The notes below the pieces were generated by a model that ran no database searches, was not told the origin of the DNA, and saw nothing but the letters and a program-made list of their open reading frames with translations. This document shows, piece after piece, positions 7,639 to 15,409 of a stretch of 64,000 nt of DNA. Made by a program: the position numbers and the translations under genes. Origin of the DNA: Bradyrhizobium algeriense (GTDB lineage Bacteria; Pseudomonadota; Alphaproteobacteria; Rhizobiales; Xanthobacteraceae); NCBI RefSeq assembly GCF_003062295.1, contig NZ_PYCN01000006.1, positions 124,001 through 188,000 on the forward strand, read 5' to 3'. The stretch's first letter is position 1. The number at the start of each line of letters is the position of its first letter.

Positions 7639-8622
7639 TTAATTCACCGGCTTGAGCACCGGCGTCCACTTCGCGACTTCGCTCTTCACCAGGGTTCCCA
7701 ACGCAGCCGGGGTGCGATCCGCGGCAGCCGGGATAACGCTGCCGAGATCGAGCAGGCGCTTGCGCACGCCCTCGTCATCCAGCGCCTTGACGATCGCGGC
7801 GTTCAACTTGGCAACGACGTCCGCTGGCGTTCCCTTGGGCGCAAAAATCGCGTTCCACGCTTGAGCCTGGAAGGCCGGCAGACCGGCCTCGGTGGTGGTC
7901 GGAACATTAGGCAGGGACGGATTGCGCTCCGCCGTCGCCACGGCATAGGCCTTGATCGTGCCGCCATTGATCTGCGGCACCGCGTTGACGATCTGGTCGC
8001 ACATGTAATCGACCTGCCCGCCCACCAGCGCGTTCATCGCCGGACCGGTGCCGTTGAAAGGAACGCCGATCGGCTTGACCCCCAGGATCGAGTTCAACAA
8101 TTCGCACGATACGTTCGAGACCGAACCGACGCCGGCATGCGCCGCGTTGACCTTGGATTCATTCGCTTTCACATAGGTGATGAATTCCTTGAGGTCCTTC
8201 GGCGGGAAATCCTTCCGCGCCAGGATCAGGATCGGCGTGCCGGCGAGCAGGCCGACCGGCTCGAAATCCTTCTCCGGATGATAGGCCAGCTTGGGATAAA
8301 GCGGCACGGAGGCCGCATGCGTTCCCATATGCCCGGTGATCAGCGTATAACCGTCATTGGCTGCCTTCGAGGCGCGCGTGGTAGCGGTGGTGCCGCCGGC
8401 GCCGACGACGTTCTCGATGATGATGGTTTGACCGAGCGTCTGCGCCATATGGCCGGTGACGATGCGCGAGATGACATCGGTCGGACCGCCAGCCGCGAAC
8501 GGCACGATCATGGTGATGCTGCGTGTCGGATAGGCTTGAGCCTGCGCCTGCGCCGTAAACACAGCCAGTCCGGCAAGCGCAGCCAAGCAACCGCTCGCAA
8601 GCGAGCGACCATACCAGTTCAT
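7639..8622 (-). CDS. tctC: Tripartite tricarboxylate transporter substrate-binding protein (TctC/Bug family)
   Basis: Periplasmic binding protein that delivers a carboxylate-type ligand to the TctAB membrane subunits. The 327-residue product has a signal peptide (residues 1-28, ending AQAQA) and the Bug-family opening AYPTRSITMIVPFAAGGPTDVISR. GHMGTHAASVPLYPKL and FNGTGPAMNALVGGQVDYM follow in the usual order. The ATG at 8622 is supported by GGAGG nine bases upstream; codons further up lack signal character. Last gene of tctB-tctA-tctC. The ligand is unknown: Bug proteins bind diverse carboxylates and aromatic acids. Confidence 0.95.
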   Translation of the reverse strand: MNWYGRSLASGCLAALAGLAVFTAQAQAQAYPTRSITMIVPFAAGGPTDVISRIVTGHMAQTLGQTIIIENVVGAGGTTATTRASKAANDGYTLITGHMGTHAASVPLYPKLAYHPEKDFEPVGLLAGTPILILARKDFPPKDLKEFITYVKANESKVNAAHAGVGSVSNVSCELLNSILGVKPIGVPFNGTGPAMNALVGGQVDYMCDQIVNAVPQINGGTIKAYAVATAERNPSLPNVPTTTEAGLPAFQAQAWNAIFAPKGTPADVVAKLNAAIVKALDDEGVRKRLLDLGSVIPAAADRTPAALGTLVKSEVAKWTPVLKPVN

Positions 8623-8736
8623 TTTGATTTCCTCCCGAAATATTCGTAAATGCCGGCGCTCCCGAGCCGGCATTCGCTTCTCACATCAGTTAGCCCGAAG
8701 TCGCCCAGACTTCGAGCTGCGACGCACCGACGCAGG

Positions 8737-10302
8737 TCAGTTTTCCGACTCCACAAACACCTCGTCGCGCTTCTTGCGCAGCGAAGGCAGTACCGCAAGC
8801 ACAAGCAGGGCCGCAGCGATCGCCATCAGCACCGCCGACAACGGGCGGGTCAGGAACACTGACCAGTCGCCGCGCGAGATCAGAAGCGCCCGCCGCAGGT
8901 TCTCTTCCATCAACGGCCCGAGCACCATGCCGAGCAGCAACGGCGCCGGCTCGAAATCGTGCTTGATCAGCCAATAGCCGACCAGCCCGAACGCACCGGC
9001 AAGCATGACGTCCGTTGGGGCGTTGTTCACCGAGTAGATGCCGATGGAACAGAAAACCACGATGGCCGGGAACATCAGGCGATAAGGCACCCGCAGCAGC
9101 CGCACCCAGATTCCAACCAGCGGCAGGTTGATGATCAGCAGCATCAAGTTGCCGACCCACATCGAGGCAATCATGCCCCAAACGAGCTCCGGCTGCTTCT
9201 GCATTACCTGCGGACCCGGCACGATGCCATGAATCGTCATCGCGCCGACCATCAGCGCCATGACGGCGTTGGGTGGGATACCCAGCGTGAGCAACGGGAT
9301 GAACGAGGTCTGGGCCGCGGCATTGTTGGCGCTTTCAGGCGCCGCGACGCCCTGGATCACCCCGTGGCCGAACTGCTGGGGCGTTTTCGAAATCTTCTTT
9401 TCGAGCGTGTAGGCGGCGAAGGAAGCGATTACAGCGCCACCGCCCGGCAGAATACCGAGGATCGATCCAAGCACGGTGCCGCGCAGAATCGCGGGGGCCG
9501 AATCCTTGAGGTCTTTGCGCGTCGGCATCAGTCCCGTGACTTTTTCCTGCACCAGTTTGCGATCGGTTTCACCGCCGGCATCGAGATTTCTGATGATCTC
9601 CGCAAAACCGAACAGGCCCATCGCCACCGTGGCGAAGCCAAGACCGTCGGCGAGTTCGGGAATGTTGAAAGCCATACGCGACGCACCGGTCTCGATGTCG
9701 GACCCGACCATGGACAGCAGCAGCCCGAACACGATCATCGCGATCGCCTTCAGCACCGATCCCTTTGCGAGCACAACCGCAAAGATCAGGCCGAGCACCA
9801 TCAGCGAGAAATATTCGGCAGGCCCGAATGCCAGCGCGAGCTTGGTGAGTGGCGCGCCCAGCACGGCAATCAGAACGGTCGCAACACAGCCGGCGAAGAA
9901 CGACCCGATCGCAGCGATCGCGAGCGCCGGACCGGCGCGGCCCCGTTTGGCCATCTGGAAGCCGTCCAGCGCGGTGACTACAGACCCGGCCTCACCGGGG
10001 ATGTTGACCAGGATCGACGTGGTCGAGCCGCCGTACTGCGCACCGTAATAGATGCCGGCCAGCATGATCAGCGCGCCAACCGGCGGCAGGCCGAAGGTGA
10101 TCGGAAGCAGCATGGCCACGGTGGCGATGGTGCCGATGCCCGGCAGCACGCCGACCAGCGTGCCGACCAGCGCGCCGATCAGACACAGCAGAATGTTGAC
10201 GGGAATCGGAATCGAAGCCCCGCCCAGAAAGGCGGGCGTCCACTGTACGAACTGGAAAACGACACCGAAGCCGAGCCCAAGATTTGAGAAGATATCTCCC
10301 AT
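8737..10302 (-). CDS. tctA: Tripartite tricarboxylate transporter large permease subunit TctA
   Basis: Large multi-spanning permease (521 residues, about 12 hydrophobic segments) that couples carboxylate uptake to an ion gradient. Family motifs are clear: LVGVLPGIGTIATVAMLLPITFGL near residue 50, GIYYGAQYGGSTTSILVNIPGE, and the repeat-unit counterpart GSILGILPGGGAVIASFAAY with APESANNAAAQTSFIPLLTLGIPPNAVMALM. These are the two inverted-repeat G-rich loops of the family. It follows tctB by seven bases and precedes tctC, so the three subunits form one operon. Confidence 0.97.
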   Translation of the reverse strand: MGDIFSNLGLGFGVVFQFVQWTPAFLGGASIPIPVNILLCLIGALVGTLVGVLPGIGTIATVAMLLPITFGLPPVGALIMLAGIYYGAQYGGSTTSILVNIPGEAGSVVTALDGFQMAKRGRAGPALAIAAIGSFFAGCVATVLIAVLGAPLTKLALAFGPAEYFSLMVLGLIFAVVLAKGSVLKAIAMIVFGLLLSMVGSDIETGASRMAFNIPELADGLGFATVAMGLFGFAEIIRNLDAGGETDRKLVQEKVTGLMPTRKDLKDSAPAILRGTVLGSILGILPGGGAVIASFAAYTLEKKISKTPQQFGHGVIQGVAAPESANNAAAQTSFIPLLTLGIPPNAVMALMVGAMTIHGIVPGPQVMQKQPELVWGMIASMWVGNLMLLIINLPLVGIWVRLLRVPYRLMFPAIVVFCSIGIYSVNNAPTDVMLAGAFGLVGYWLIKHDFEPAPLLLGMVLGPLMEENLRRALLISRGDWSVFLTRPLSAVLMAIAAALLVLAVLPSLRKKRDEVFVESEN

Positions 10303-10309
10303 CGTACCC

Positions 10310-10810
10310 TCAACGTATCAGGAAAGTCGGCAGCAGCTGCAAAGGCAGACCGAGCGCGTACGGAAACAGCAGGGCGCAAAACGCCGTCAGGCAGGCGCCG
10401 ACGATCAGCGTTTCCGTCCACCGGGTTTCTGGCGTTCCGCATGCCGCGATGACGAAGCTTGCCATGGCCGCGAAGATCATTCCCATCGGCCGGATCGTGA
10501 AGGCAAACGACAGGATCGCCAGCGACACAAACAGAGGACCCCGCCAGTGGTATTTCGCGAGGTGAGCGCCTTCGGTGAAAACGCCGACGAGGGCGATGGC
10601 AGCGCCCAGACCCAGCAGCAGAAATCCGAACATCCGGGGCGCCGTGCCGGCACCGAACGAAAATCCGCGCATGCCCTGCAGGTCGCTCGACGCCCAAAGG
10701 GCGAACAGGGCGATGGCAATCAGCGCAAGGCCGCCGATAAAATCCTGCGGGCCGCGGACCCATTTTGGCAAGATAGATTCAACCGGCGTATGGCCCGGCG
10801 TGGCGTTCAT
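10310..10810 (-). CDS. tctB: Tripartite tricarboxylate transporter small permease subunit TctB
   Basis: Small membrane subunit of 166 residues with four predicted helices: about 24-42, 58-80, 93-125 (two close segments) and 135-160. The pattern GAGTAPRMFGFLLLGLGAAIALVG matches the TctB family. First gene of the operon. A near-perfect 22-bp palindrome lies 63 bases upstream of its start and is a candidate operator. Confidence 0.93.
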   Translation of the reverse strand: MNATPGHTPVESILPKWVRGPQDFIGGLALIAIALFALWASSDLQGMRGFSFGAGTAPRMFGFLLLGLGAAIALVGVFTEGAHLAKYHWRGPLFVSLAILSFAFTIRPMGMIFAAMASFVIAACGTPETRWTETLIVGACLTAFCALLFPYALGLPLQLLPTFLIR

Positions 10811-11234
10811 GGATACTCCTCCCCCAAAGCGGGCTTCGAGCCCGTTGCTTGGATAACCTGGATGCTTGTCCCGGAAACTTGCTAGCGAGTTTCCTCAGAC
10901 AACGCCAGCAAAACCCAAAACGCTTCCGAGCCGAATGGCAAATGAAATGCAAAGCTTGCAATCAGGCCCAGCAACGGGGCCGCAGATCGCAACCTTCGAT
11001 TGGTGCACCGCAGCCCCCTAGCGATTGGCGATCGGCCGCGCGATCCGCGCGGCCGGCTGGCGAAAATTCATGCAGCGCCGGGACGCGCGATCGGCACCCG
11101 TCGCACTTCAGGAACGGTCGAATCCGTGGCAAAACCGCAACTGACCGACATCAAACCGAAAGTATTACCTCGCGTTCCCCTCTTGTTCAGCGCCTTCGCC
11201 CCCTGTTTTTCTCCAAATTTGCGCCCTATATTGG
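10811..11234. other. Gene-free region between tctB and ssrA
   Basis: Apart from the palindrome at 10873-10894, this region holds a perfect 9-bp stem, GGCCGCGCG-atc-CGCGCGGCC, at 11034-11054, with no U tract. A possible ssrA -10 box, TATATT, lies at 11227-11232. The open frame on the plus strand here reads into the tmRNA tag and is not a gene. Confidence 0.6.
10873..10894. promoter_or_regulatory. 22-bp near-perfect palindrome upstream of tctB, candidate operator
   Basis: The half-sites GGAAACT and AGTTTCC flank a central GCTAGC. Twenty of 22 positions are palindromic; only the T/G pair next to the centre breaks the symmetry. Placed 63 bases before the tctB ATG, it is well sited for a dimeric regulator. 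No regulator gene is adjacent. Confidence 0.55.
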
Positions 11235-11236
11235 GG

Positions 11237-11580
11237 GTGCCGGTTCGCCGGCTATGGAAATAAATGACCGTCGCAATAAACCATTCGGACCCGGGGGCAG
11301 TACCCGGCGCCTCCACCCAAGCCCACCCTTGCCTACCTTGCAGCATGGGTTTCGGCGGGGGCGAACCAGGATCGACGAGGGCGTAAAGGGCGAGTTTTTT
11401 CTCGGTATGGTTCCGCCGTTATCGGGCTATGCAATAGTTGCAAACGACAACTATGCTCCGGTTGCTCAGGCTGCGTAACGCAGTTTGAAAGACCAAGTCT
11501 AAAGTCCTGGTGGGTTAAGCTCCGCTAGGCGGGGTTCGGAGGCACCTGGCAACAGAAGCCTCCACTTTATTCTTTTTATT
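11237..11580 (+). ncRNA. ssrA: tmRNA (ssrA), circularly permuted two-piece alphaproteobacterial type
   Basis: tmRNA rescues stalled ribosomes and tags the nascent chain for proteolysis. The permuted order is visible. The acceptor piece comes first and ends at about 11314-11317 with CGCCTCC-ACC. The coding piece begins at about 11357 with GGGGGCG, which pairs with CGCCTCC over seven positions (one G-U). GAACCAGGATCGACG, typical of a tmRNA 5' end, follows. The tag frame at 11440-11478 encodes ANDNYAPVAQAA and a stop. The 3' end forms GGAGGC/GCCTCC (11538-11563), followed by a T-rich run that can terminate transcription. Ends of the two mature pieces are approximate. The sspB gene lies directly downstream. 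Confidence 0.93.
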
Positions 11581-11723
11581 TCCGGCCGACGACGCCGTTC
11601 TGCCGCAAATTCGCTCCGTCACGCCTGCTGACCTGCGGCTCCCGCCGGGGTAGCATGGCGCAAAGGGGCGAGTCGGGGGACCGGCGGCCATCCAACGTAA
11701 CAGGACGACCATACAGGACGACC

Positions 11724-12239
11724 ATGGCGACCGATCACATCCGTTATGACGTGCTGGCGCGCGACGCGCTGCGCGGGGTCCTGCGCCGCGTGCTCACCGA
11801 CGCCGCCGAACACGGCCTGCCGGGCGAGCACCATTTCTTCATCACCTTCCTGTCCACCGCCGACGGCGTGAAGCTGTCGCCGCGGCTGCTCGCGCAATAC
11901 CCGGAAGAGATGACGATCATCCTGCAGCATCAGTTCTGGGACCTGGTGGTGACGGAGGATCGTTTCGAGGTCGGCCTGTCGTTCGGCGGCATCCCCGAGC
12001 GGCTGGTGGTTCCGTTCGCGGCGATCAAGAGCTTCCTCGATCCTTCGGTGCAGTTCGGCCTGCAATTCGAGCCGTCGGAGACGGCGGCCGAGGCGCCGGC
12101 GGCGAAGCTGCCGGCTGTCCCCGCTCCGTCCGCCCTGCCCGTCGCCGCGCCGGAGCCCGCCGCGGAAAGCAAGGACGAGCCGGTGAAGACGAGCGAAGGC
12201 GCTGAAGTGGTTCGGCTGGATCGTTTCCGCAAGAAATAA
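11724..12239 (+). CDS. sspB: SspB, ClpXP protease specificity-enhancing adaptor (alpha type)
   Basis: SspB tethers ssrA-tagged proteins to ClpXP. The 171-residue product has the SspB core at residues about 1-115 (IRYDVLARDALRGVLRRVL, HHFFITFLSTADGVKLSPRL, and LVVTEDRFEVGLSFGGIPERLVVPF). A long Pro/Ala linker and the short basic C-terminus EVVRLDRFRKK follow. The latter corresponds to the ClpX-docking tail known in SspB. The ATG at 11724 fits the domain start, with AGGA a few bases upstream; the 23 upstream in-frame codons are arginine-rich and not conserved in type. Gene order tmRNA-sspB places tag and tag-reader side by side. Confidence 0.94.
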   Translation: MATDHIRYDVLARDALRGVLRRVLTDAAEHGLPGEHHFFITFLSTADGVKLSPRLLAQYPEEMTIILQHQFWDLVVTEDRFEVGLSFGGIPERLVVPFAAIKSFLDPSVQFGLQFEPSETAAEAPAAKLPAVPAPSALPVAAPEPAAESKDEPVKTSEGAEVVRLDRFRKK

Positions 12240-12310
12240 TCTAAGCGCGAGAAATCGGCTACGCTGTAGTGTAAACGTTCCGCCACTTCACGGCGCAACG
12301 GACATGACGC

Positions 12311-13726
12311 ATGGCCCGCACAGAAACATCTGGAAACAAATCCACCCGCAGTGAGACCGACAGCTTCGGTCCGATCGATGTTCCCGCCGATCGTTATTGG
12401 GGCGCGCAAACCGAGCGCTCGCGACAGAATTTCAAGATCGGCCAGGACCGCATGCCGATCGCGATCGTCCATGCGCTCGGCATCGTCAAACTCGCCGCCG
12501 CCCAAACCAACCGGGAACTCGGATTGCTCGATGCGCGCCGCGCCGGCGCCATCATCCGTGCCGCACGCGAGGTGATCGAAGGCAAGCTTGACGATCACTT
12601 TCCTTTGGTCGTCTGGCAGACCGGCTCCGGCACCCAGACCAACATGAACCTCAACGAGGTGATCGCCAACCGCGCCAACCAGATGCTGGGCGGCGAACTC
12701 GGCGCCAAGAAACCGGTTCATCCCAACGATCACGTCAACATGAGTCAGTCGTCGAACGATTCATTTCCGACGGCGATGCATATCGCTGCCGCCGGACGCA
12801 TCATCGCCGACCTGATTCCGGCGCTCGACGAACTGCATCGCGAATTGCGCAAGAAGGAAAAGGCCTTCGCAAAAATCGTCAAGATCGGGCGAACCCACAC
12901 CCAGGACGCAACGCCATTGACGCTGGGACAGGAATTCTCGGGCTACGCCGCGCAGGTCGAAAGCGGCATGGCGCGGCTGCGCATCGCGGTGAAGGAATTG
13001 TTCCCGCTGGCGCAGGGCGGAACGGCTGTCGGCACCGGCCTCAACTCGAAACCGAGATTTGCAAAACTGTTTGCCAGGCACGTCGCGAAAATCACACGAC
13101 AGCCCTTCACCAGCGCGCCCAACAAATTCGAGGCGCTGGCTTCCAACGACGCTTATGTCATGGTGCATGGCGCGATCAACTCAGCCGCGACCGGCCTGTT
13201 CAAGATCGCCAACGACATTCGCCTGCTGGGCTCGGGCCCGCGTTCCGGTCTGGGCGAATTGATCCTGCCGGAAAACGAACCGGGCTCGTCGATCATGCCC
13301 GGCAAGGTCAACCCGACCCAGTGCGAAGCGATGACCATGGTCTGCTGTCAGGTGTTCGGTAACCAGACAACCGTCACCGTTGCCGGGAGCCAGGGGCATT
13401 TCGAATTGAATGTTTACAAGCCCGTGTTGGCATATTGTATGATGCATTCCATTCAACTGCTGTCGGACGCGACGCGTTCGTTCACCGAACATTGCGTGGT
13501 GGGCATACGCGCCGACGAAAAGCGAATTCGCGAATTGATGGAGCGCTCGCTGATGCTGGTCACCGCGCTGGCTCCCAAGATCGGATACGACAACGCGGCG
13601 AAGGTCGCCAAATCGGCGCATGCGCGCGGAACAACATTGAAGGAAGAGGCTGTGCGCCTCGGCCTTGTCAACGACGCCGAATTCGAACGCCTGGTGCAGC
13701 CGGACAAAATGACACACCCGGGCTGA
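12311..13726 (+). CDS. fumC: Class II fumarate hydratase
   Basis: Hydrates fumarate to malate in the citric acid cycle as an iron-independent homotetramer. The 471-residue protein carries [17 protein letters not shown] (about 101-117), the catalytic region [20 protein letters not shown] with His196, and the superfamily signature [16 protein letters not shown] (325-340) with the mobile-loop serine. Length and motifs match FumC. It is followed by DUF4169 and RHH genes, an order I recall as conserved in related Hyphomicrobiales. Confidence 0.98.
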   Translation: MARTETSGNKSTRSETDSFGPIDVPADRYWGAQTERSRQNFKIGQDRMPIAIVHALGIVKLAAAQTNRELGLLDARRAGAIIRAAREVIEGKLDDHFPLVVWQTGSGTQTNMNLNEVIANRANQMLGGELGAKKPVHPNDHVNMSQSSNDSFPTAMHIAAAGRIIADLIPALDELHRELRKKEKAFAKIVKIGRTHTQDATPLTLGQEFSGYAAQVESGMARLRIAVKELFPLAQGGTAVGTGLNSKPRFAKLFARHVAKITRQPFTSAPNKFEALASNDAYVMVHGAINSAATGLFKIANDIRLLGSGPRSGLGELILPENEPGSSIMPGKVNPTQCEAMTMVCCQVFGNQTTVTVAGSQGHFELNVYKPVLAYCMMHSIQLLSDATRSFTEHCVVGIRADEKRIRELMERSLMLVTALAPKIGYDNAAKVAKSAHARGTTLKEEAVRLGLVNDAEFERLVQPDKMTHPG

Positions 13727-14009
13727 TCGCCGCGGCGGCGCCCCCCCCCGGGAAACTACGGGGTGAGAGATATAAATATTATGGATCATTGCTGAAGAAT
13801 GAGGTTGATCATCTATCGCGGTTGCGTTGACGCATGGTAGGAGCAAGCATTGTTCGGTTTTCGCAGAGCGAAATATATTTTTTGGTGCTATCAAAGAGCA
13901 CCACACGGGGATTCTGAATGACGGTCGAGTTTGCTCGCGCGCCGCGCGAAAATATTTGCTTAAGTCATCGATCATCACGCCTTCGAGTCGCCGGATGATG
14001 GAAGCGCAC

Positions 14010-14198
14010 ATGGCAGACGTGATCAACCTGAAGCGGTTCAAGAAGCGCAGCGAGCGGGAACAATCGGCGAAGCAAGCCGATGCCAACCGCGCACGGTTCG
14101 GCCGCACCAAGGCCGAACGCTCTCTCAACGAACGTCGCAAGGATCGCGCCGGCGATCTCTTGGATCAGCACAAGCTCGATGACGGAGACGCATCATGA
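14010..14198 (+). CDS. DUF4169 family small basic protein
   Basis: A 62-residue, very charged protein (MADVINLKRFKKRSEREQ, RARFGRTKAERSLNERRKDR, ending DQHKLDDGDAS) matches the DUF4169 family of alphaproteobacteria. Function is unknown; the composition suggests a helical nucleic-acid- or protein-binding peptide. The ATG at 14010 is preferred because the family begins with MADVINL and a GGAAG lies upstream. The longer upstream frame runs through AT-rich intergenic DNA. Its stop overlaps the start of the RHH gene by four bases (ATGA), so the two are translationally coupled. Confidence 0.88.
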   Translation: MADVINLKRFKKRSEREQSAKQADANRARFGRTKAERSLNERRKDRAGDLLDQHKLDDGDAS

Positions 14199-14452
14199 AG
14201 TCACCTGTCGTCAAGCGCTCGATCGTGGTCGCCGGCCACAAGACCAGCGTCAGCCTCGAAGAGGCTTTCTGGAACGGCATGAAGGAAATCTCGGGCCTGC
14301 GGAACATGACGCTGTCCGAACTGGTCGGCGAGATCGACAGCAATCGCCAGCAGGGCAATCTGTCCTCGGCGATCCGTCTCTTCGTGCTCGACTATTTCCG
14401 CACCCGCGCCCTGCCGCCTGCCGCGCCGGACGCGCCGCGGCCACAGGCTTAA
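14195..14452 (+). CDS. Ribbon-helix-helix domain protein
   Basis: This 85-residue protein starts with a beta-strand-like segment (VVKRSIVVAGHKTSVSLEEAFWNGMKEISG) and continues MTLSELVGEIDSNRQQGNLSSAIRLFVLDYFR. This is the layout of the RHH_4-type ribbon-helix-helix fold, a dimeric DNA-binding fold. It is co-translated with the DUF4169 gene. The pair could look like a toxin-antitoxin module by size and overlap, but conserved linkage to fumC and the lack of a toxin-like fold in DUF4169 argue against that. The target is unknown. Confidence 0.88.
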   Translation: MKSPVVKRSIVVAGHKTSVSLEEAFWNGMKEISGLRNMTLSELVGEIDSNRQQGNLSSAIRLFVLDYFRTRALPPAAPDAPRPQA

Positions 14453-14509
14453 GGCTTCGATCAGGGCGAGCGCGTCAGAAGGCGCGCCCACCCAGCTCGA
14501 TCGCAACGC

Positions 14510-15100
14510 TCAATAAACGAGTCCGGTGCCAGGCGGCTTTTCGAGCGCTGCGGCCAACGACCGGTACTCCTCGCAGCCGGTGCCGCAGATCGCCGCGATA
14601 CGGCCGAGATGATACGACGCCTGGTCGCGATTGCCCTGCTCGATCTGCCACAGGCCGTAATACTGCCAGGTCAGCACGTGGTTCGGGTCCGCCTTCAGCG
14701 CGCGCTCGTACCAGGTCTGCGACAGCTTGTAATCGCCGAGCTTGCGATAGGAATAGCCGATCAGGTTGGCGACGCCGGCGTTGTCGTCGTGGCCGAGCAC
14801 CTTGAGCTGATCGATGGCGGCAGCATAATCGTTGCGCTCGTAGATCGTCGCGTGAGCCGCACGGTATCCCTCCCGGAAGGCGGCATCGTCGGCGCTCGAC
14901 TGTTTGGTGGGCTTCTTCTTGGATTTGGAGCTCGACCTGGGAGCGGACCTGGTATCCGGCGGCGGCGGGCTGGCCGAAGGCGGATCACCGCCGCCTCCGC
15001 CTCCGCCGCCCGCCGCAAAGGCCGGAACGGATGGCGGCGATGCGATCAGAGCCACCGAAAACAGTGCCAGCGTTGCGAGCTTGATAGCTGATTTCAACAT
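14510..15100 (-). CDS. Secreted tetratricopeptide repeat protein
   Basis: The 196-residue product has a signal peptide (residues 1-29, ending AFA), then a poly-Gly stretch and a Pro/Ser/Lys-rich linker (to about residue 70). TPR units follow at residues about 85-185 (AAIDQLKVLGHDDNAGVANLIGYS, YKLSQTWYERALKADPNHVLTW, NRDQASYHLGRIAAICG). It is likely periplasmic, acting in protein-protein contacts; no enzyme domain is seen. The start at 15100 has GGAGGG five bases upstream. The much longer open frame upstream lacks coding character. Confidence 0.8.
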   Translation of the reverse strand: MLKSAIKLATLALFSVALIASPPSVPAFAAGGGGGGGGDPPSASPPPPDTRSAPRSSSKSKKKPTKQSSADDAAFREGYRAAHATIYERNDYAAAIDQLKVLGHDDNAGVANLIGYSYRKLGDYKLSQTWYERALKADPNHVLTWQYYGLWQIEQGNRDQASYHLGRIAAICGTGCEEYRSLAAALEKPPGTGLVY

Positions 15101-15409
15101 GCGAACCCTCCGGTTTTCCAGCGTGAGCGAATCCATGGTCCAGCCGCAGGTACAGACCCCGCCGGGCGGCAAGTATTCCGCCTGCCGCGCAGAGGCGCTG
15201 CGCGTTGCGGCAGGCTGGACGAATGACGGCAATGTATCTAATTGATTGGCCGTTGCGGTTCCCTGCCTAACTGGCGGGCGGAACCCGACGACCGACGGAA
15301 GACGACGACCAACGGAAGAAGACCCGTCACAGAGAAAGCCTGGAGAGAGAAATGGACATCGCAAAGCTGACCGCGCCTCGCGACCTCAGTCCATTTTCGG
15401 AAGCTCTCC
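15101..15409. other. Divergent intergenic region between TPR and ABC-F genes
   Basis: About 310 bases separate the two divergent starts. No gene, RNA or strong palindrome is visible; it presumably holds both promoters, but I cannot point to clear hexamers. Confidence 0.5.

Noticed and set aside
8959..10287. 442-codon open frame antisense to tctA
   Set aside because: Gln/Arg/His-rich shadow of a hydrophobic permease; no ribosome binding site or family signature.
11687..11724. GTAACA-N16-CGAC upstream of sspB as a further ECF promoter
   Set aside because: The -10 does not match and the element abuts the start codon, leaving no room for a normal leader.
14195..14452. DUF4169-RHH pair as a toxin-antitoxin module
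   Set aside because: Size and ATGA overlap fit, but DUF4169 shows no toxin fold and the pair appears tied to fumC rather than to mobile DNA.
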